From contig WAID01000007.1 in NCBI GenBank assembly GCA_016584495.1, forward strand, positions 4,078,001 to 4,142,000: a DNA stretch of 64,000 bases, read 5' to 3'. Positions 1 through 12,083 of this stretch are shown here, one piece after another. How positions within the stretch are numbered: the stretch's first letter is position 1; every line of letters begins with the position of its first letter. The notes beneath the pieces are model-generated. The model was not told where the DNA came from, made no database searches, and was given only the letters and a program-made list of their open reading frames with translations. The DNA is from Celoporthe dispersa (taxonomy: Eukaryota; Ascomycota; Sordariomycetes; Diaporthales; Cryphonectriaceae). The position numbers and the translations under genes are program-made.

Positions 1-3000
1 AAGTGACAGGTAAGTAGATAAACATCCTCCTTAGAACCCTCTCTGCCGCCCAGCCTCAGGGCGCTGACATGTGCCATACCCCCTTATAGTCGAATACTTC
101 GACCCTCACGACGTCTACAAGCTCGTTGCGCCCGGCCTGATCCCCCGCCTGCCCTTGCGTAACCTCCACTGGCAGTCGCACGCCGGTCCCCTCCGCTCCA
201 TCGAGACTCTCCACGTCGAGCTTCTCGACGCCCTCGCGCCCGCCCCGACCCCGAAGAACCGACAGCTCTCCATCTCACCGCTCCCGAGCGCAGGTGTCGA
301 CGATGGCTTTACGACGCAGTCACTTGGCAGCGGAAACCGCCTCGGAGCCGAAGCCGACGAGGCTTTCCCCTCGAAACCATTCTCTCCTGGCTACGGCCCT
401 TCCTCCGCGGCTGCTCGACGCCACCAGATCCCTGGTCTCCGTCGCACACCCTACCTCAAAGTCCTGTTTGTGCGGTGCGATGACAACGATGCGTACAAGT
501 CCAGCGTGCGCGCCGAGATCCGCGAGTGGGTCAAGGAGCACGCGACGCCCACCGCGTCCAGCAGCAGCAGCAGCAGCAGCAAGAAGGAGGCGCGCAAGGG
601 GGCGGAGAACCACGATGCCTTCGAGTGGCTGATCGTGCACGTCGTTGTGCCCAATACCGTGGCTGCAACACAGCCGAGGTCCTCGGGGGCCGGTGGCGGG
701 AAGGGCGCCGATGGGAGCTCCGACTCGCTACCCACCAAGAGCACGACGTCCAGATGGGGCAAGGGCTCTAGTACGATACTCGAGAAGCTGAGGGGCGACT
801 TCAACCCTTCTTCAAAGTCAGGCGTAGATCGTGTCGCCCAGATCCGGATCGGTGTCAATGATGTCCCGTATGATCTGCTGCCGCGCGTGGTCCCCGCTGT
901 GCCCACTGGGTACAAGGAGACGGGCGAGGATGCAAAGGCAGCCTGGGCTGACCTGATCGACGAGATCAAGCGCTTGATCCTGACCAGCTTCGACCTGAGG
1001 GTCACCCAGTACGAAGAGGACATCAAGGAAAAGGACGCCCAGAGGAGCCTGCCCGGTTGGAATTTTTGCACTTTTTTTATCCTGAAGGAGGGACTTGCCA
1101 GGGGCTTTGAAAGTGTTGGCCTCGTCGAGGACTCCCTGGTCGGCTACGATGAGTTGAGCGTCGGTCTCGACGCCATCATCAAGGAGCAAGCTGTAGCGGA
1201 CGACTCTGAGGCGCCAGGCGGCTCACTGCTCGCCTATACCGAGGACCTCAAGCAAGTCGCCCAGAAGGCCATGGCCGTTGCGAGCGGCGGCACGATGGAG
1301 TTCGAGGACGAGGAGCAGGTCAACCTCCAACCAGCTGACCAAGCAGCGCTCGACAAGTTCGACGACATACCCATCTCGTTTTTGAAGAAGCCGTACCGGG
1401 AGCTGATCCTGGCCAACAACGTGTCATTGTTCGATTTTAGGTGCTACATATTTGCCAGGCAGATTGCCCTCCTACTACGGCTGGGCAACGCGTGGTCTAC
1501 GCGGGAGGAGCTGGTCGCAAAGCTCAAAGAGCAGCAGGAGACGGTGCTCCATGGAGTGGCCCCCAGCGCGCCGCCCCCCACACAGGCCGACGAATCTGAG
1601 AAGCTCTCCATGCTGGCCGAGATATGCAAGAGGACGCTCGAGTTCATCCCAGCTGTGTCACATGTCATGCGGCGAGATGTGATTTCGGCACTCACAGAGC
1701 AGAAGGAGCAGCCGGCAGAGGGACAGACAACGGAAACGACATCCTCGAACGACAACCTTGTCGCCGATGTTGCTGAGAATATCGTCACTTCCTTTGCATT
1801 CTCGGTCGCACAGCAGATCTTAGCCCAGACATCCACAAAGGCCTTGCCCATACCGTCTGGAACCACGTCTCCTGACAACGAGGACGGCTCCGAGCCCAAG
1901 GTGTTATCGACGCCAGAGGCCAAGACAGTGATGCATCCTGCTAGGACATCCTCTCTCCGTGTTAGCACGGCTGGTAGTCGACTTCCCTCTATGCCAAGTC
2001 CGAATTTCTTTCCCGGCCCCGGCACCTCGCGCAGCGCCAGTGTCCCTGACGTTCAAGAGGCGGTAGACCAGCACCAGAGGAAGGCGGGCATGGAAGACCT
2101 GGCTGCTAGGAGAGCCGAGCTTTATACCTTGTCGCGGAACATTCTCGAGGAGGCTGGCAAGAAGCGGGGGTGGAGCGACGGGTGGTCATCCGCGCCGGTG
2201 ATAGGAGAGACCGGCGTGCATGAGATGGAGGAGGTGAGCCTCGACGACAACGATAAACCAACTACTGCCGACGCCAAGTCCACGGAAGGACCGCAAGATC
2301 CAGCACAACCGCTATACACCCTGGCAGGCCTGGACAACAAGCTGCTCCGGACGGCTCTCGACAATAAGGACGATTTCTACAGGCTATATGAGATGCTGAC
2401 GGACAAAGCCTTGCGGCACTACACGGTCGCCAATCATACGCACTCTGTCCTGGCCAACATGTCAGATCTTGCTGTCGTCAAATACTACCTCGAGGACTAC
2501 GCGGCAGCAGCCTCGTATTTCCTACGAACGACCCCGTTCTATGGCGAGAGCGGCTGGAGCTTGCTGGAGCTGTCCATGCTCGTCATGTACTCCAAGTGCC
2601 TGCGTGAGCTGAAGCGGAACGAGGATTACGTGCGCGTAGTGCTGAAGCTGCTTTCAAAGGCAGCCAGCTCTGAGAGGGAGCGTATATTGGCGAAAGGCTC
2701 GTTAAGGATAGGGGACACGGACGCAGCAGAGTATGCAGACGGCGACGCATTCAAGGGCTTCCTCCCGGACTTCCTGGCCGCCGCTAAATCCTTCAACAAG
2801 GAGGTAAAACACTCCCTGCAGAACTTCTTCACCAGTATCGAGCTCGAAGGCACACCAACGTATGACGATGACCGGGACAGCTTCAGCATCGCTCTCAAGC
2901 TGCGCAGCGTGCTGGCCGATCCCATGCCTGTGGAAAAGGCGACGTTGCGTCTGGTCACGGCCGGTGGTGCTCGTGAGCTGTGGATGGAGACAAAGGAGGC

Positions 3001-4844
3001 TCTGGAGCTCAAGCCGGGGCGGAACAAGATTCAGCTGCACGGCACATCGATGAGTCCGGGCACGTACGAAGTGGATCGCGTCCAACTGTCGAGCGGTTCG
3101 TTGCAGCTTAGCTTCGAGAGACAAGCGTTTCAGCCCTTCGACCGCAATGCTGTCAACCTGAGAAACCCATATGTGGTGCTATTCCAGCGCGCAGACACGC
3201 TGGACATCGACGTCAGATCCTCCTCAATTGTGCAGCTCGACCGGAACACAGCCATGGATCTTGACCTGCAGACAGGATGGAATGAGGTCCAGGCGTGCAG
3301 CATCCGGATCCGCTCAGCGACGGGCGGCTTGCGGCTTCTTACCAGCGAGGCTCAGATCCTCGGTGAGGGGGACCAGCCGCAGCTGGAGACCCCAGAAGCA
3401 GGTCTTTTTTCATTTGAAAGCCTGGCACCTAGGTCCTCCACCAGGTTACGCATCCCGTTCACCACAGAGCAGGAGGTCAGCACTGTTTCGGTCAAGGTGG
3501 AGGTAAATTACACGACTGACAAGGGCGATTTTACGCTTCTAAAGACGCCGACGATATCACTAGCGCTGAAGCTGGGAGTGAACGTGCAGGACGTCTTCAA
3601 GCATTCGGCCCTGTACTCGCGCTTCACCGTCTCGACCTCGACAAACAGCCCCCTCCGCCTCTTCAGATCCCAACTCGACGAGTCCGATGTCTTCGAGTCG
3701 AGGCATGGCGTGGCTCCAGCCAACCCGGCCATCATCTTCCCCAAGCAACCTGCCAGCCTCCTGTACCAGATCAAGCGCAAGGCTGGATCCAGGACCGGTC
3801 CCAAGGCCAACAAGACCATGCATCTCAGACTCTTCTACAGCGTCCTGCAGGATGAGATCGCAGATAACATCCGCGACTCACTCACGGCCGTGCTCAAGGA
3901 TACGCCGCTGTGGCGGTACAGCCGGCTCGTGGTAGCTGCCGTGCTGGAGCGAGTGCTACACGACCTTACAAACTACGACCTCGAACGTGCAGCGGTGTTG
4001 GGCGAGCTTCCCACCGGCTTCCTTGCAGAGACGAACTGGCAGAAGCACTTCTACGGCCTGGGCTCAGCACCCAGCGGGGAGGACCTCGCCTCGCTCCTCT
4101 CCGAGTTCATTGTCACTTGGGCCAGGGAACACCGGAAGATACCCGCGATGCGGCCAGTTATCGACCGCGCGCAGCAGCAGATGATTGTCATCCCAGTCGA
4201 CATACCTTCCATGGCGGTGGTGCACACAGCCGACATCAGGCTGCAGCGGCCTATCCCCTCTCTGGTGCAGCCTCTGGACGACAGCGAGACCCCGGCCGCG
4301 TGCGTCAACCAGCTGCTCCCCGCGACGCTGCACCTCAAGTGGACGAGAATATGGGACACAGAACGCGGCGGCGGCGCCCAGGACGAGGAAGACGCGGGCA
4401 GCGAGTTCAGCTACGAGGTCAACGCGCCCGGCGACACGTGGCTCGTGGGCGGGCGCAAGAAGGGACACTTTGTGATCCCGTCCCCCTCGGCCTCTGGCGC
4501 GGAAGATGAGCTCAGCTCATCGCCCATCAACGAGGCGGACATCCCCCTCGTGATGATCCCCCCTGCGGGAGGGGCACCTGCCGTACCCGTCTGTTGAGGT
4601 GAGGGAGGTCGCCCGCGGCGGTGGCGAGGCGGGCGACGACGGCAGCGGTGGGAAGGACCACCCGCTGGCCGGACACTGCGAGACGGACTACTGCAACCTG
4701 GGAGAGACGGTGCGGGTTGTGGCTGACCGGGGGCGGGTCACGGTCAGCCTTGACGCGAGTGGACCGGGCGGTGGGCCGCTGGTGCTGGAGACGGAGAGGG
4801 TCCCGAGGGCAGAGGACAGCCTGCATGGGAGGATTGTCGCATAG
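1..4844 (+). CDS. TRS130: TRAPPII complex subunit Trs130 (TRAPPC10-like), 5' partial, one-base frame break near the end
   Basis: Large subunit of the TRAPPII tethering complex, which acts with Ypt31/Rab11 in late-Golgi traffic. The body begins VEYFDPHDVYKLVAPGL, typical of fungal Trs130 N-termini. Bases 1-9 are the tail of an upstream coding exon (reads K-V-T-G|). An intron with donor GTAAGT at 10 and acceptor ATAG at 86-89 joins in phase to make VTVEYF, so exon 2 starts at 90. The true start codon lies outside the window. A Ser-rich low-complexity stretch is near residue 165; beta-rich C-terminal modules follow. The frame stops at 4597 directly after a C6 run (4558-4563). One C fewer lets it continue through REGHLPYPSVEVREV and CETDYCNLGETVRVVAD to a stop at 4844, as expected for the family C-terminus. 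About 1,585 residues lie in the window. Family call confident; the frame break is inferred to be an indel. Confidence 0.9.
10..89 (+). other. Intron 1 of TRS130
   Basis: GTAAGT donor at 10, branch-like GCTGAC at 63-68 and ATAG acceptor ending at 89. The flanking exons join in phase to give a plausible conserved N-terminus (KVTVEYFDP). Confidence 0.8.
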
Positions 4845-5328
4845 GCTGGCTGCTGTTGTCTATACAGACAGTGTGCTACTTGCTGCCTAGGCTATCCCGA
4901 GGTGCACAGGATCTATCTATCTACCCATCTATCTATCATCTGTTTGTCTTCTTCTGTGCTTTCCAACAAAGTGTCTCTTTTGAAAGAATTAGTGATGATG
5001 ATGGTGGCGGTGGTGGTGGTGGTGGTGGCACTGCAAGCCATGGTCCAGATCAAGCTACCTACCATAATAGGATCAAGCTGCAGGTTGTATATGACCATGT
5101 ATCCTGCAGAGGCGGGAGGACGAGCAGGAAGAGGGGCTGCTACAGGGTCTGAGCCGCCTCTCTAAATAAAGGGCGGTACATGGAAACAGGGGTGTGGCAT
5201 TTTTGGGGGGGTCCGTAGTTGATTTGGGGGATTGGTTGGTGGTGGGGGCCTTTGTAGGTGGTTGTACTGTGTCGGCTGTACATGGCAGGTACAGAAGAGG
5301 CAGGCCAGAAAAAGAAAAAAGGAAAAAA

Positions 5329-5330
<2 letters not shown>

Positions 5331-5373
<43 letters not shown>
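5331..5373. repeat. (AC)n dinucleotide microsatellite
   Basis: About 21 uninterrupted AC units between TRS130 and the kinase gene. Confidence 0.97.
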
Positions 5374-5375
<2 letters not shown>

Positions 5376-6201
5376 TTGTATGCCCCTGAGAGTGATGGTA
5401 TTGCCTGGTTGCTCATAGTTACCGCTTTCTCTGACTACTACAGGCCATGCAGCAGTTATTTCCACATTTAGACCTGTTCGGAAGCTTGCAGTACTGGTAT
5501 TTACCATAGCAGTAAGATGCTATGTACAGCCTCCAAGGTACATACTGTGCTGTAGTGCTGTTTTGTTTGGTTACATGGTGCAAGGAGTGGTGGTGGACCA
5601 GTAGAAGGTGAGTTTCAAGACCCCTGAGGTGGCTGTCTGATGACGAAATGACGAGTGCTAAAAGGCTGCAGGCCCCATCTGATTTGGGGCTGGTCTGCTG
5701 CACCTCTTACCTGCTGTTAGGGAAGGTACTTATCCCTGATCCTTGCTCTGGCTCTGGCTTAGGCTTGCCTTGGTTGTATGGCCTGGCACTCTCGACCTGG
5801 AACCTGGCACAGGCTCTGCAGCGGCCCCCTCCCCTAGCAGCTCATGTACATAGTAGTACTGTACAGTACTATGGTATGTGCTACGGCATAGCATGATAAT
5901 CATCCACCCTTACCCAGCAGCACACGTTATGCCCTTCTCCCCCTCCACAGACCACACCACCATACCTCCTCTCGCCTGGGCAATTAATGTCCATGTCAAC
6001 ATGATGAGATCCGAGCTTCCTCTCCCACACCCCTGAACTCGACTAGATCCTTTCTCCTCTCTCCTCCCCTCGAGCTCTGGCAAGACAAGGCTGACCTGAT
6101 CCCTTCCCAAGCGCTCTTGTCTCACAAGCTGGACAGGGCGACACACAGAGAGACAGGGCCCAGGACCAATAGGGAACCCTGTCCCTCCTTCTTTGTCTTT
6201 C

Positions 6202-6228
6202 TTCCTCCTCCTCCTCCTCCTCCTCCTC
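6202..6228. repeat. (TCC)n trinucleotide tract
   Basis: About nine consecutive TCC/CTC units in the pyrimidine-rich leader region of the kinase gene. Confidence 0.9.
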
Positions 6229-6755
6229 TGATCTTGTAGATTACTCTTACCTCACCCCTAATCCTTCCACCACCCACCCAACCCCCCTGGCTGTTGCATA
6301 TCTTGCTCTTTTTTTCTGTGTCTCTTATTTTTTTTTATCCGATGGGATGCCCCTCGTTCTCTAAATTATCCCGACTGCCGACACCAACTTGTTGCCCTCG
6401 AATCATCCATCTCCCACGCCTCGCCTAGGTATACCGAATCGTCGAAAACCATCCAGGCCTAATCTTAAACCCCCCTGAAAACGCCCAGCCCGCAACGTCT
6501 GAATCAGTCGAATGCGCCTGTCTCCGGACCAACACACCACGCCTCGCGCCTCCCGACTGCTACACCCAGCCTCCCCTTCGCCCGCGGCCTGGCACCTCCC
6601 TCCCTCTCAATTGAGCCACAGAAGACTCCCGTCGTCCCCACGTCATCCGTGACGCGACGGCGGCACCCTGGCGGACAGGCTGACCCACCCGGCGGACCCG
6701 CGTCGGGCGGAGGGAGGCAGCAGCAAGAGCAGGAGCAGAAGAAGTCGAAGAAGAG

Positions 6756-9700
6756 ATGATGCAGACGCACCAGCAGCACCAGCAGCAGCACCAGCAGCAG
6801 ACGCGCGGGACGACCGAGCGCAAGGCCAAGCTCGCCAGGTCCTACCAGCAGCTGCTCGACGAGTTTGGGAACAAGGACCTCAAGACCGTCGGCAACTACC
6901 ACCTGGGCCGGCTCATCGGCAAGGGCTCGTTCGGAAAGGTCTATCTTGCTTCCCACAAGCTCACCAACGGGTCAAAGGTGAGTCTTCTCCTTCTCACGGC
7001 GGAGGACTGCTCGTCCCGGAGCCGAGACCAGTAGACGGAGGATGGACAGGAGAGAGAGGGGGAAGAGAGAGAGGGAAGAGAGAGAGAGAGACAGAGAAAA
7101 AGACTGATGGTGGTTTGCTAATGTTTTGTGTGGCATGGCAGGTTGTGCTCAAGTCTGCAAAGAAGGATGATTCCAACCTCGCCCGCGAGATACATCACCA
7201 CCGGCAGTTTGTGCATCCGCACATCGCCCGGCTGTACGAGGTGGTCGTGACCGAGAACCTCGTCTGGATGGTGATGGAATATTGTTCAGGTAAGGAGAGC
7301 AGGAGGAGGGAGGGATGGGCGGGCGGAGGAGGGGAGCCCCCTTCAAGGAACACAGGAGAGAATGGCAACACATGTGCTTGGTGCTGACAGGGTGGCAGGC
7401 GAGGAACTATACGACTACCTCCTCAGGCACGGAAAGCTCCCCGTCGAAAAGGTCCAGAAGACCTTTACCCAGCTCGTCGGTGCTGTCGCCTACGTCCACC
7501 AGCAGAACTGCGTCCACCGCGACCTCAAGCTCGAGAACATCCTCCTCGACAAGCACGAGAACGTCAAACTGCTAGATTTCGGCTTCGCGCGGGAGTATGA
7601 GGGGAGGTCCAACTACCTGCAGACGTTCTGCGGCACGATCTGCTACTCGGCACCCGAGATGCTCAAGGGCGAGAAGTATGCCGGGGAAAAGGTGGACGTC
7701 TGGAGCCTGGGCATAATATTATACGCGCTGCTGTGCGGGGAGCTGCCCTTCGACGACGACAACGACGACGAGACGAGACGCAAGATCCTGGGCGACGAGC
7801 CGAAATACCCCGACCATGTACCGCCCGACGCCCTGTCCCTGCTCAAACAGCTCCTCTCCAAGAGGCCGTTCCCCCGACCGTGCCTGTCTGACATCCTCAG
7901 CCACCCGTTCCTGGCCGAACACGCACCCGAGCAGCGGGCTGTCCTGGCCAAGCAGCGTGTCGAGCCCTTCTCCACCCCGCTAGAGCGGGATACGCTGCAC
8001 CGGCTGAAGGCGGCCGGGGTGAACACCGATGACGTCGTAGAGTCCGTCCTGGCTCAGAAGTGCGACACGCTCGCCGGCTGGTGGACATTGCTGCTCGAGA
8101 AGGAGGAGAGGAAACAAGCGAGGAGGGAGAGGAAGCGGAAGGAGAAGGAGGGTGACCGGAGGAGCTCCCGGCGGTGGTCCCAGGCATCAAGTCGCCTCGA
8201 GCGTCTGGCCCCGGTCGGCGAGGAAGGCTCAGTTGTCAGGCTGGGCGACCCTCCCATGCTGCGGCCGAGGGGCCGCTCGGAAAGGAGGAGCGGATACTAT
8301 CCCGACTTCCAGATCACGGACCTGCCCGGGCTGCCAGAGGCCGGAAGGTCGAACATCACGCTGAGTCCGGACCAGGAGATGCCACCACCACCTATCGACA
8401 AGGACTCCATCCGGTCCGTCAGCAGCTCCCGGCGGAGACCAATCCCGCCGCCTAAGGAGGGCGTGCCTGGGGTCCTGCGCAGCGCGAGATCTAGGGGCTC
8501 GACACTGCACCTGGTCACGACCGGCGACGCACTGGAGGGACGGGGGAGGAGCCAGGGCAACGACTCCTCTGGACCGCAGAAGCTCCGCAAGAAGCCTTCA
8601 CAAGGCTTCATATCGCACTGGAAAAATCTGACCCACTGGTTGTTCGACTCGACCCGGCGCCACAAGGATCCCAACAAGGTGCTGAGCCATTCGACGCCTA
8701 ACCTGCGTGATAAGGCGCGCGGCGGGAAGGACGGGAAGCTCTCGAAGGAGAACAGCCCGAGGCCGCACACCGGCAAGACGGTGGCGTCACAGACGCCTCA
8801 GGCGACGGCCGTGGCAACCATGCCCACCAATCTGGTCGTAAACGGCATGCCAAAGAGGACTGCGACAGGCTCGACAAAGACGCCCGGCAGCGTCGACAGC
8901 CCCACGGCTGCGACTTTCTCGACCCCAGGAGGAGCCTCACACAGCCACCGACGTGCGCCGACCGGCGGCTCATACAAGCGCCAGTCTCTGTCGCCATCTC
9001 CCATCACGCCCCGATCTACCGTCCGGAGATCATCAGCCGGTCTTCGCGGCCGCAAGTCCACATCCTCGTCCGTGTCATCTGTCCGGTCCATGCACCACAC
9101 TCACCACCATACCCACTCCAAGGCCTCGTCCACGTCGTCGACCAATTCGGTCTCCACGAATATGTCCAAGACGCCGATGCAGACGGGACGCAGCCCACAC
9201 CACTCTGTCAAGGTCCTCCCGGCCACTCCGACCTCGGTCACATCCTTTCCCAGCAATATCCGACTTGTGCGGGGCGCGCCGCTGCCCCTCTACAACGAGA
9301 ATGCGCCCTCGAGGAGCAGCAGCGGCGGCAGGGCGGGCAGTCTCGCCGCCAGCCCGATGATGCCGCCGCCACGATCTCCAAACCCCTTTACGTCAACCTT
9401 TGGGGAGCGCAGCGGGCCATTCTTTGCCAAGCGCAAGCGGAACATATTCAAAGGCCCGACGTTAGCTGTTGGAGGGAGCAGCGGCCGCAGCGATCGGGGC
9501 ACCCCAACGCACAGCCGCAGCGCGAGCGGTGACCGCCTAGGCCGGCGCAGCGGGGAGATTGCCGCCGTACAAGAAGAGGACGAAGATGCTCTCGAGATGG
9601 ACGACGACATCATGGCCGAAGACGACGATGACGACCGTGACACGGTCAAGTTCATGGGCGTGGAAGAGGAGGACGAAGACATCGAAGAGGTGGAAAACTT

Positions 9701-9851
9701 CACGCCTGTGGTGAAGGGTCCTGGCGAGAAGATCGAGGAGGTGATTCTTGAACCAGGCGAGGCTGATATGGTTGGCAATGGGCAGGCTGGCACAGGCATC
9801 ATGGCGATGCCAGGACCGTCGGCTGGTGCTGTTCAGGCGGCTGTCAAATGA
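6756..9851 (+). CDS. CAMK/CAMKL-type serine/threonine protein kinase
   Basis: Three exons: 6756-6977, 7142-7289, 7399-9851 (940 aa). Introns use GTGAGT/CAG and GTAAGG/CAG and restore a continuous kinase fold. The ATG at 6756 follows a CT-rich leader and opens a Gln/His-rich N-terminus. Kinase domain is about residues 48-300: glycine loop GKGSFGKVY, Lys78 in VVLK, catalytic HRDLKLEN, DFG in LLDFGFAREY, APE in YSAPEMLKG and DVWSLGIILYALLCGELPF. Activation-loop TFCGTICYSAPE resembles the yeast YPL150W-like branch of the CAMKL group; that subfamily placement is from memory. After the kinase comes a basic KEERKQARRERKRKEKE segment, then a long disordered Ser/Thr/Pro region and an acidic tail (DEDALEMDDDIMAEDDDDD). 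The substrate cannot be read from the sequence. Intron 1 holds a GA-rich tract. Confidence 0.9.
7038..7104. repeat. GA-rich polypurine tract in kinase intron 1
   Basis: Nearly pure G/A stretch with GAGA repeats inside the first intron (6978-7141). Confidence 0.85.
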
Positions 9852-10573
9852 GCTGACGTGACCGCAAGTCCCTTCCATACATAAACATACACACACACAC
9901 ACACCTTTCCTTCACACGCAGATGCTCCCTCCCTCGCTTCTGCTTGGGGCGGAAGATGGAGACCACCCCCCCCTCCTTGGTCCATGGATACTTCCAACTA
10001 CACATAATCTGCATTGTGCTGCTGTCGGACCGGTGCACTACACTCTCACCACGTCCACCCTTGACATCTACATTCTTGTACGGTGCGAGCGCCAAAATTA
10101 TTTTATTTCCTCTATAGAGACGTTGTAACCCCATACGAGCTCAGCGACACAGTCTTTTCTTTCTTTCCTTTTTTTTTTTCCCCCTTTTCCCCTTTTTGAA
10201 GTACTTTACTTGGCCTGTCTGTATCTAACATATTTATTTTTTCCTTCTCTATTTTTTCTTCTTCTTTTCTTCCTCTGCCATTCTATGATACCTCTAACTA
10301 ACTTTTTTTCCTTCCCTCCCTTCACACCCCCTCGGAATCTCGCAAGCAGATAGGTACTATTCCAACGGAAGCTCCCTCTCTGTCTTAATCTATCCTCTTC
10401 CTCCCCTGGCCTTTTGTAGTATATGTCTTGTTCCTATGATGTTATGTAATATATGACCAATGTATCCTTAAAAAGGGTTGGATAGGTATATTGGGGATCC
10501 AGCCAGATGGCTGGCTCTATTCTGAGAGACGTGCTTCTTCGCCCCGAAGCTATCTTAAAACTTCCCTATAGCC
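9852..10573. other. Convergent intergenic region between kinase and CDC43
   Basis: No gene seen. Contains a short (CA)n at about 9889-9904 just after the kinase stop and several T-rich stretches (10150-10330). Both flanking genes end here, so it should hold two 3' ends. Confidence 0.6.
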
Positions 10574-12083
10574 TCACGCCATGGCATCCAGCCACTCCGG
10601 CCTCTCGCCACCGCCTATCCGGACAGCAGTGTCCACCAACCTCTGTCCCAGCTCAACCCTCTCCTTCCCGCTGCCCTGCCCCCCACCTCCTCCTGCCGCA
10701 GGCTGCCTCAACAACCCCCTCCTGGCCCTCTCCACCCTCCGCACAGTATCGACACTGACACACAGCGCGGGGTCGAACGTCTTGAGGCCCGGATCCCCCA
10801 TCGTGGCCAGCGCGGCCAGGCCCAGACACCCGTGGCCTACGTCCGGCGGGGCGCCAGGGTGCTTGCCGAAGCCTCCTATGACGTGCTGCGTCTTCTCCAG
10901 CAGGAACAGCCGCTGGGCCTTGAGCGAGGCGGGATCCGTGTCGGCGGCGGCGGCGGCAGGACCAGCGCCCAGCACCGCCAGCGAGCCGAGGGTCCACCAG
11001 GTGTAGCACGTGTCTGCGACCTTGTTGCAGCGCCCGTTGAAGCCGATATACCTGGGGTCCGTCTTCTCGTCTGCCAGAGACAGGTCGGCGAGGAGGAAGT
11101 TGGCCGTCTCGGGGTCGTCGTCGTCGTCATCGTTATCGTGGCTTCTTGCATCGGGGGCGTAGACAAAGTGTCTCGAGGTAAGCCAGGAGATAAAGGCGGT
11201 CTTGTCCGGTATGCCCAGCCGTACAGCCTCGCTCTCGTGGATGTCAGGCCCTCCCGCCGTCCCCTCTCCAGGGCCCTGAAGCGGCCGGTCCAGCAGCGCC
11301 AGGGCGGCAGCGGCACAGTAGCCGTAGCCGGCGTGGCTCTCCTGCCGCCAGCTCTCGGCAAAGCCGCCGTCGTATGTCTGGCTGCGGCGTATGTGGGCCA
11401 GCAGGGCGGGGACGTCAATGTCCTCCACGTAGGCAGGGTGGTCGGGCTTAAGGTCACCGCGCAGCATCCAGCGCACGGCGGCGGCGAGATAGCAGTAGCG
11501 CATATCCTTCCCGCCGCCGACCACGGGCTGCCTCCTCTTCACATCCTCGGCCCTCTCCTCGCCCCCACTCCCTGATATCTCTGGAGGGTCGTACACTGAC
11601 TCCCCGAAGCTGCCGTCCTCGGGCCTCTGCAGCCTTCGCAGCCAGCGCAGGGTCCTGGCATGGTCGACGCCGGCGAAGGCGCTGTCGCCGCTGTCGTCGT
11701 CTGCGAGGAGGGCGAGCAGGAGGAGGGCGAAGTAGGTGCCACCGAGGTGGGCTTCCTCGACGGCGTCACCATATTGGTGCTCGGGGCGGAAGGCGTGGGT
11801 GGGACTGGCGACGAAGCCGCCGAGGGGATGCTGGCAGGACAAGACCCAGCGGCGGAGGGAGCGGCGGTCTGCGGGGGTGAGGAGGGGCTTGTTGCTGCTG
11901 TTGCCGTTGCTCGTATCCTGGGAGGAGGGCGTGAGCAGGTCGATAGAGCAGACGATGAAGAAGGCGAGGCTGAGCCGGGTGCTGTCCATGGAGGTGTAGT
12001 GGTGCGGCAGGAGGGTGCGCACGCAGCGCTGCCAATAGCGAAGGTGGCGGGCTGTGTCGAGGGGGGGGATCGAAGGGGTCCAT
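10574..12083 (-). CDS. CDC43: Geranylgeranyltransferase type I beta subunit (CDC43-like), one-base frame break at the start
   Basis: Beta subunit of GGTase-I, which attaches geranylgeranyl to CaaX proteins such as Rho1/Cdc42. Alpha-alpha-barrel repeats are visible: LRRWVLSCQHPLGGF, EEAHLGGTYFALLLLALL, LRRLQRPEDGSFGES, RYCYLAAAVRWML, RRSQTYDGGFAESW, GRCNKVADTCYTWWTLG, KTQHVIGGFGKHP and DVGHGCLGLAALA. The Asp and Cys of ADTCY and the His of GHG are the expected zinc ligands. The body frame runs open to 12310 but has no ATG before MDSTR. An ATG at 12083 reads M-D-P-F-D-P-P; with one C fewer in the 8-base run (12061-12068) it enters the main frame at LDTARHLRYWQRC, giving 1,509 nt (502 aa). Acidic and Gly/Ala-rich insertions make it longer than yeast Cdc43. 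Function is confident; the start is inferred. Confidence 0.87.

Larger units (their letters stand above)
4845..6755. other. Intergenic region, TRS130 3' / kinase 5'
   Basis: No supported gene. It holds an AATAAA-type signal at 5165-5170 that could end TRS130, a GGT-rich stretch at about 5002-5028, an (AC)n microsatellite at 5331-5373 and a TCC-rich tract at about 6202-6228. From about 5900 it becomes pyrimidine-rich with CT tracts, typical of fungal promoters and 5' leaders, which fits the kinase starting at 6756. Short open frames here are low-complexity translations. Confidence 0.6.

Noticed and set aside
71..89. GTG at 71 as start of TRS130
   Set aside because: The bases belong to an intron ending at 89; the in-phase upstream exon supplies the real N-terminus.
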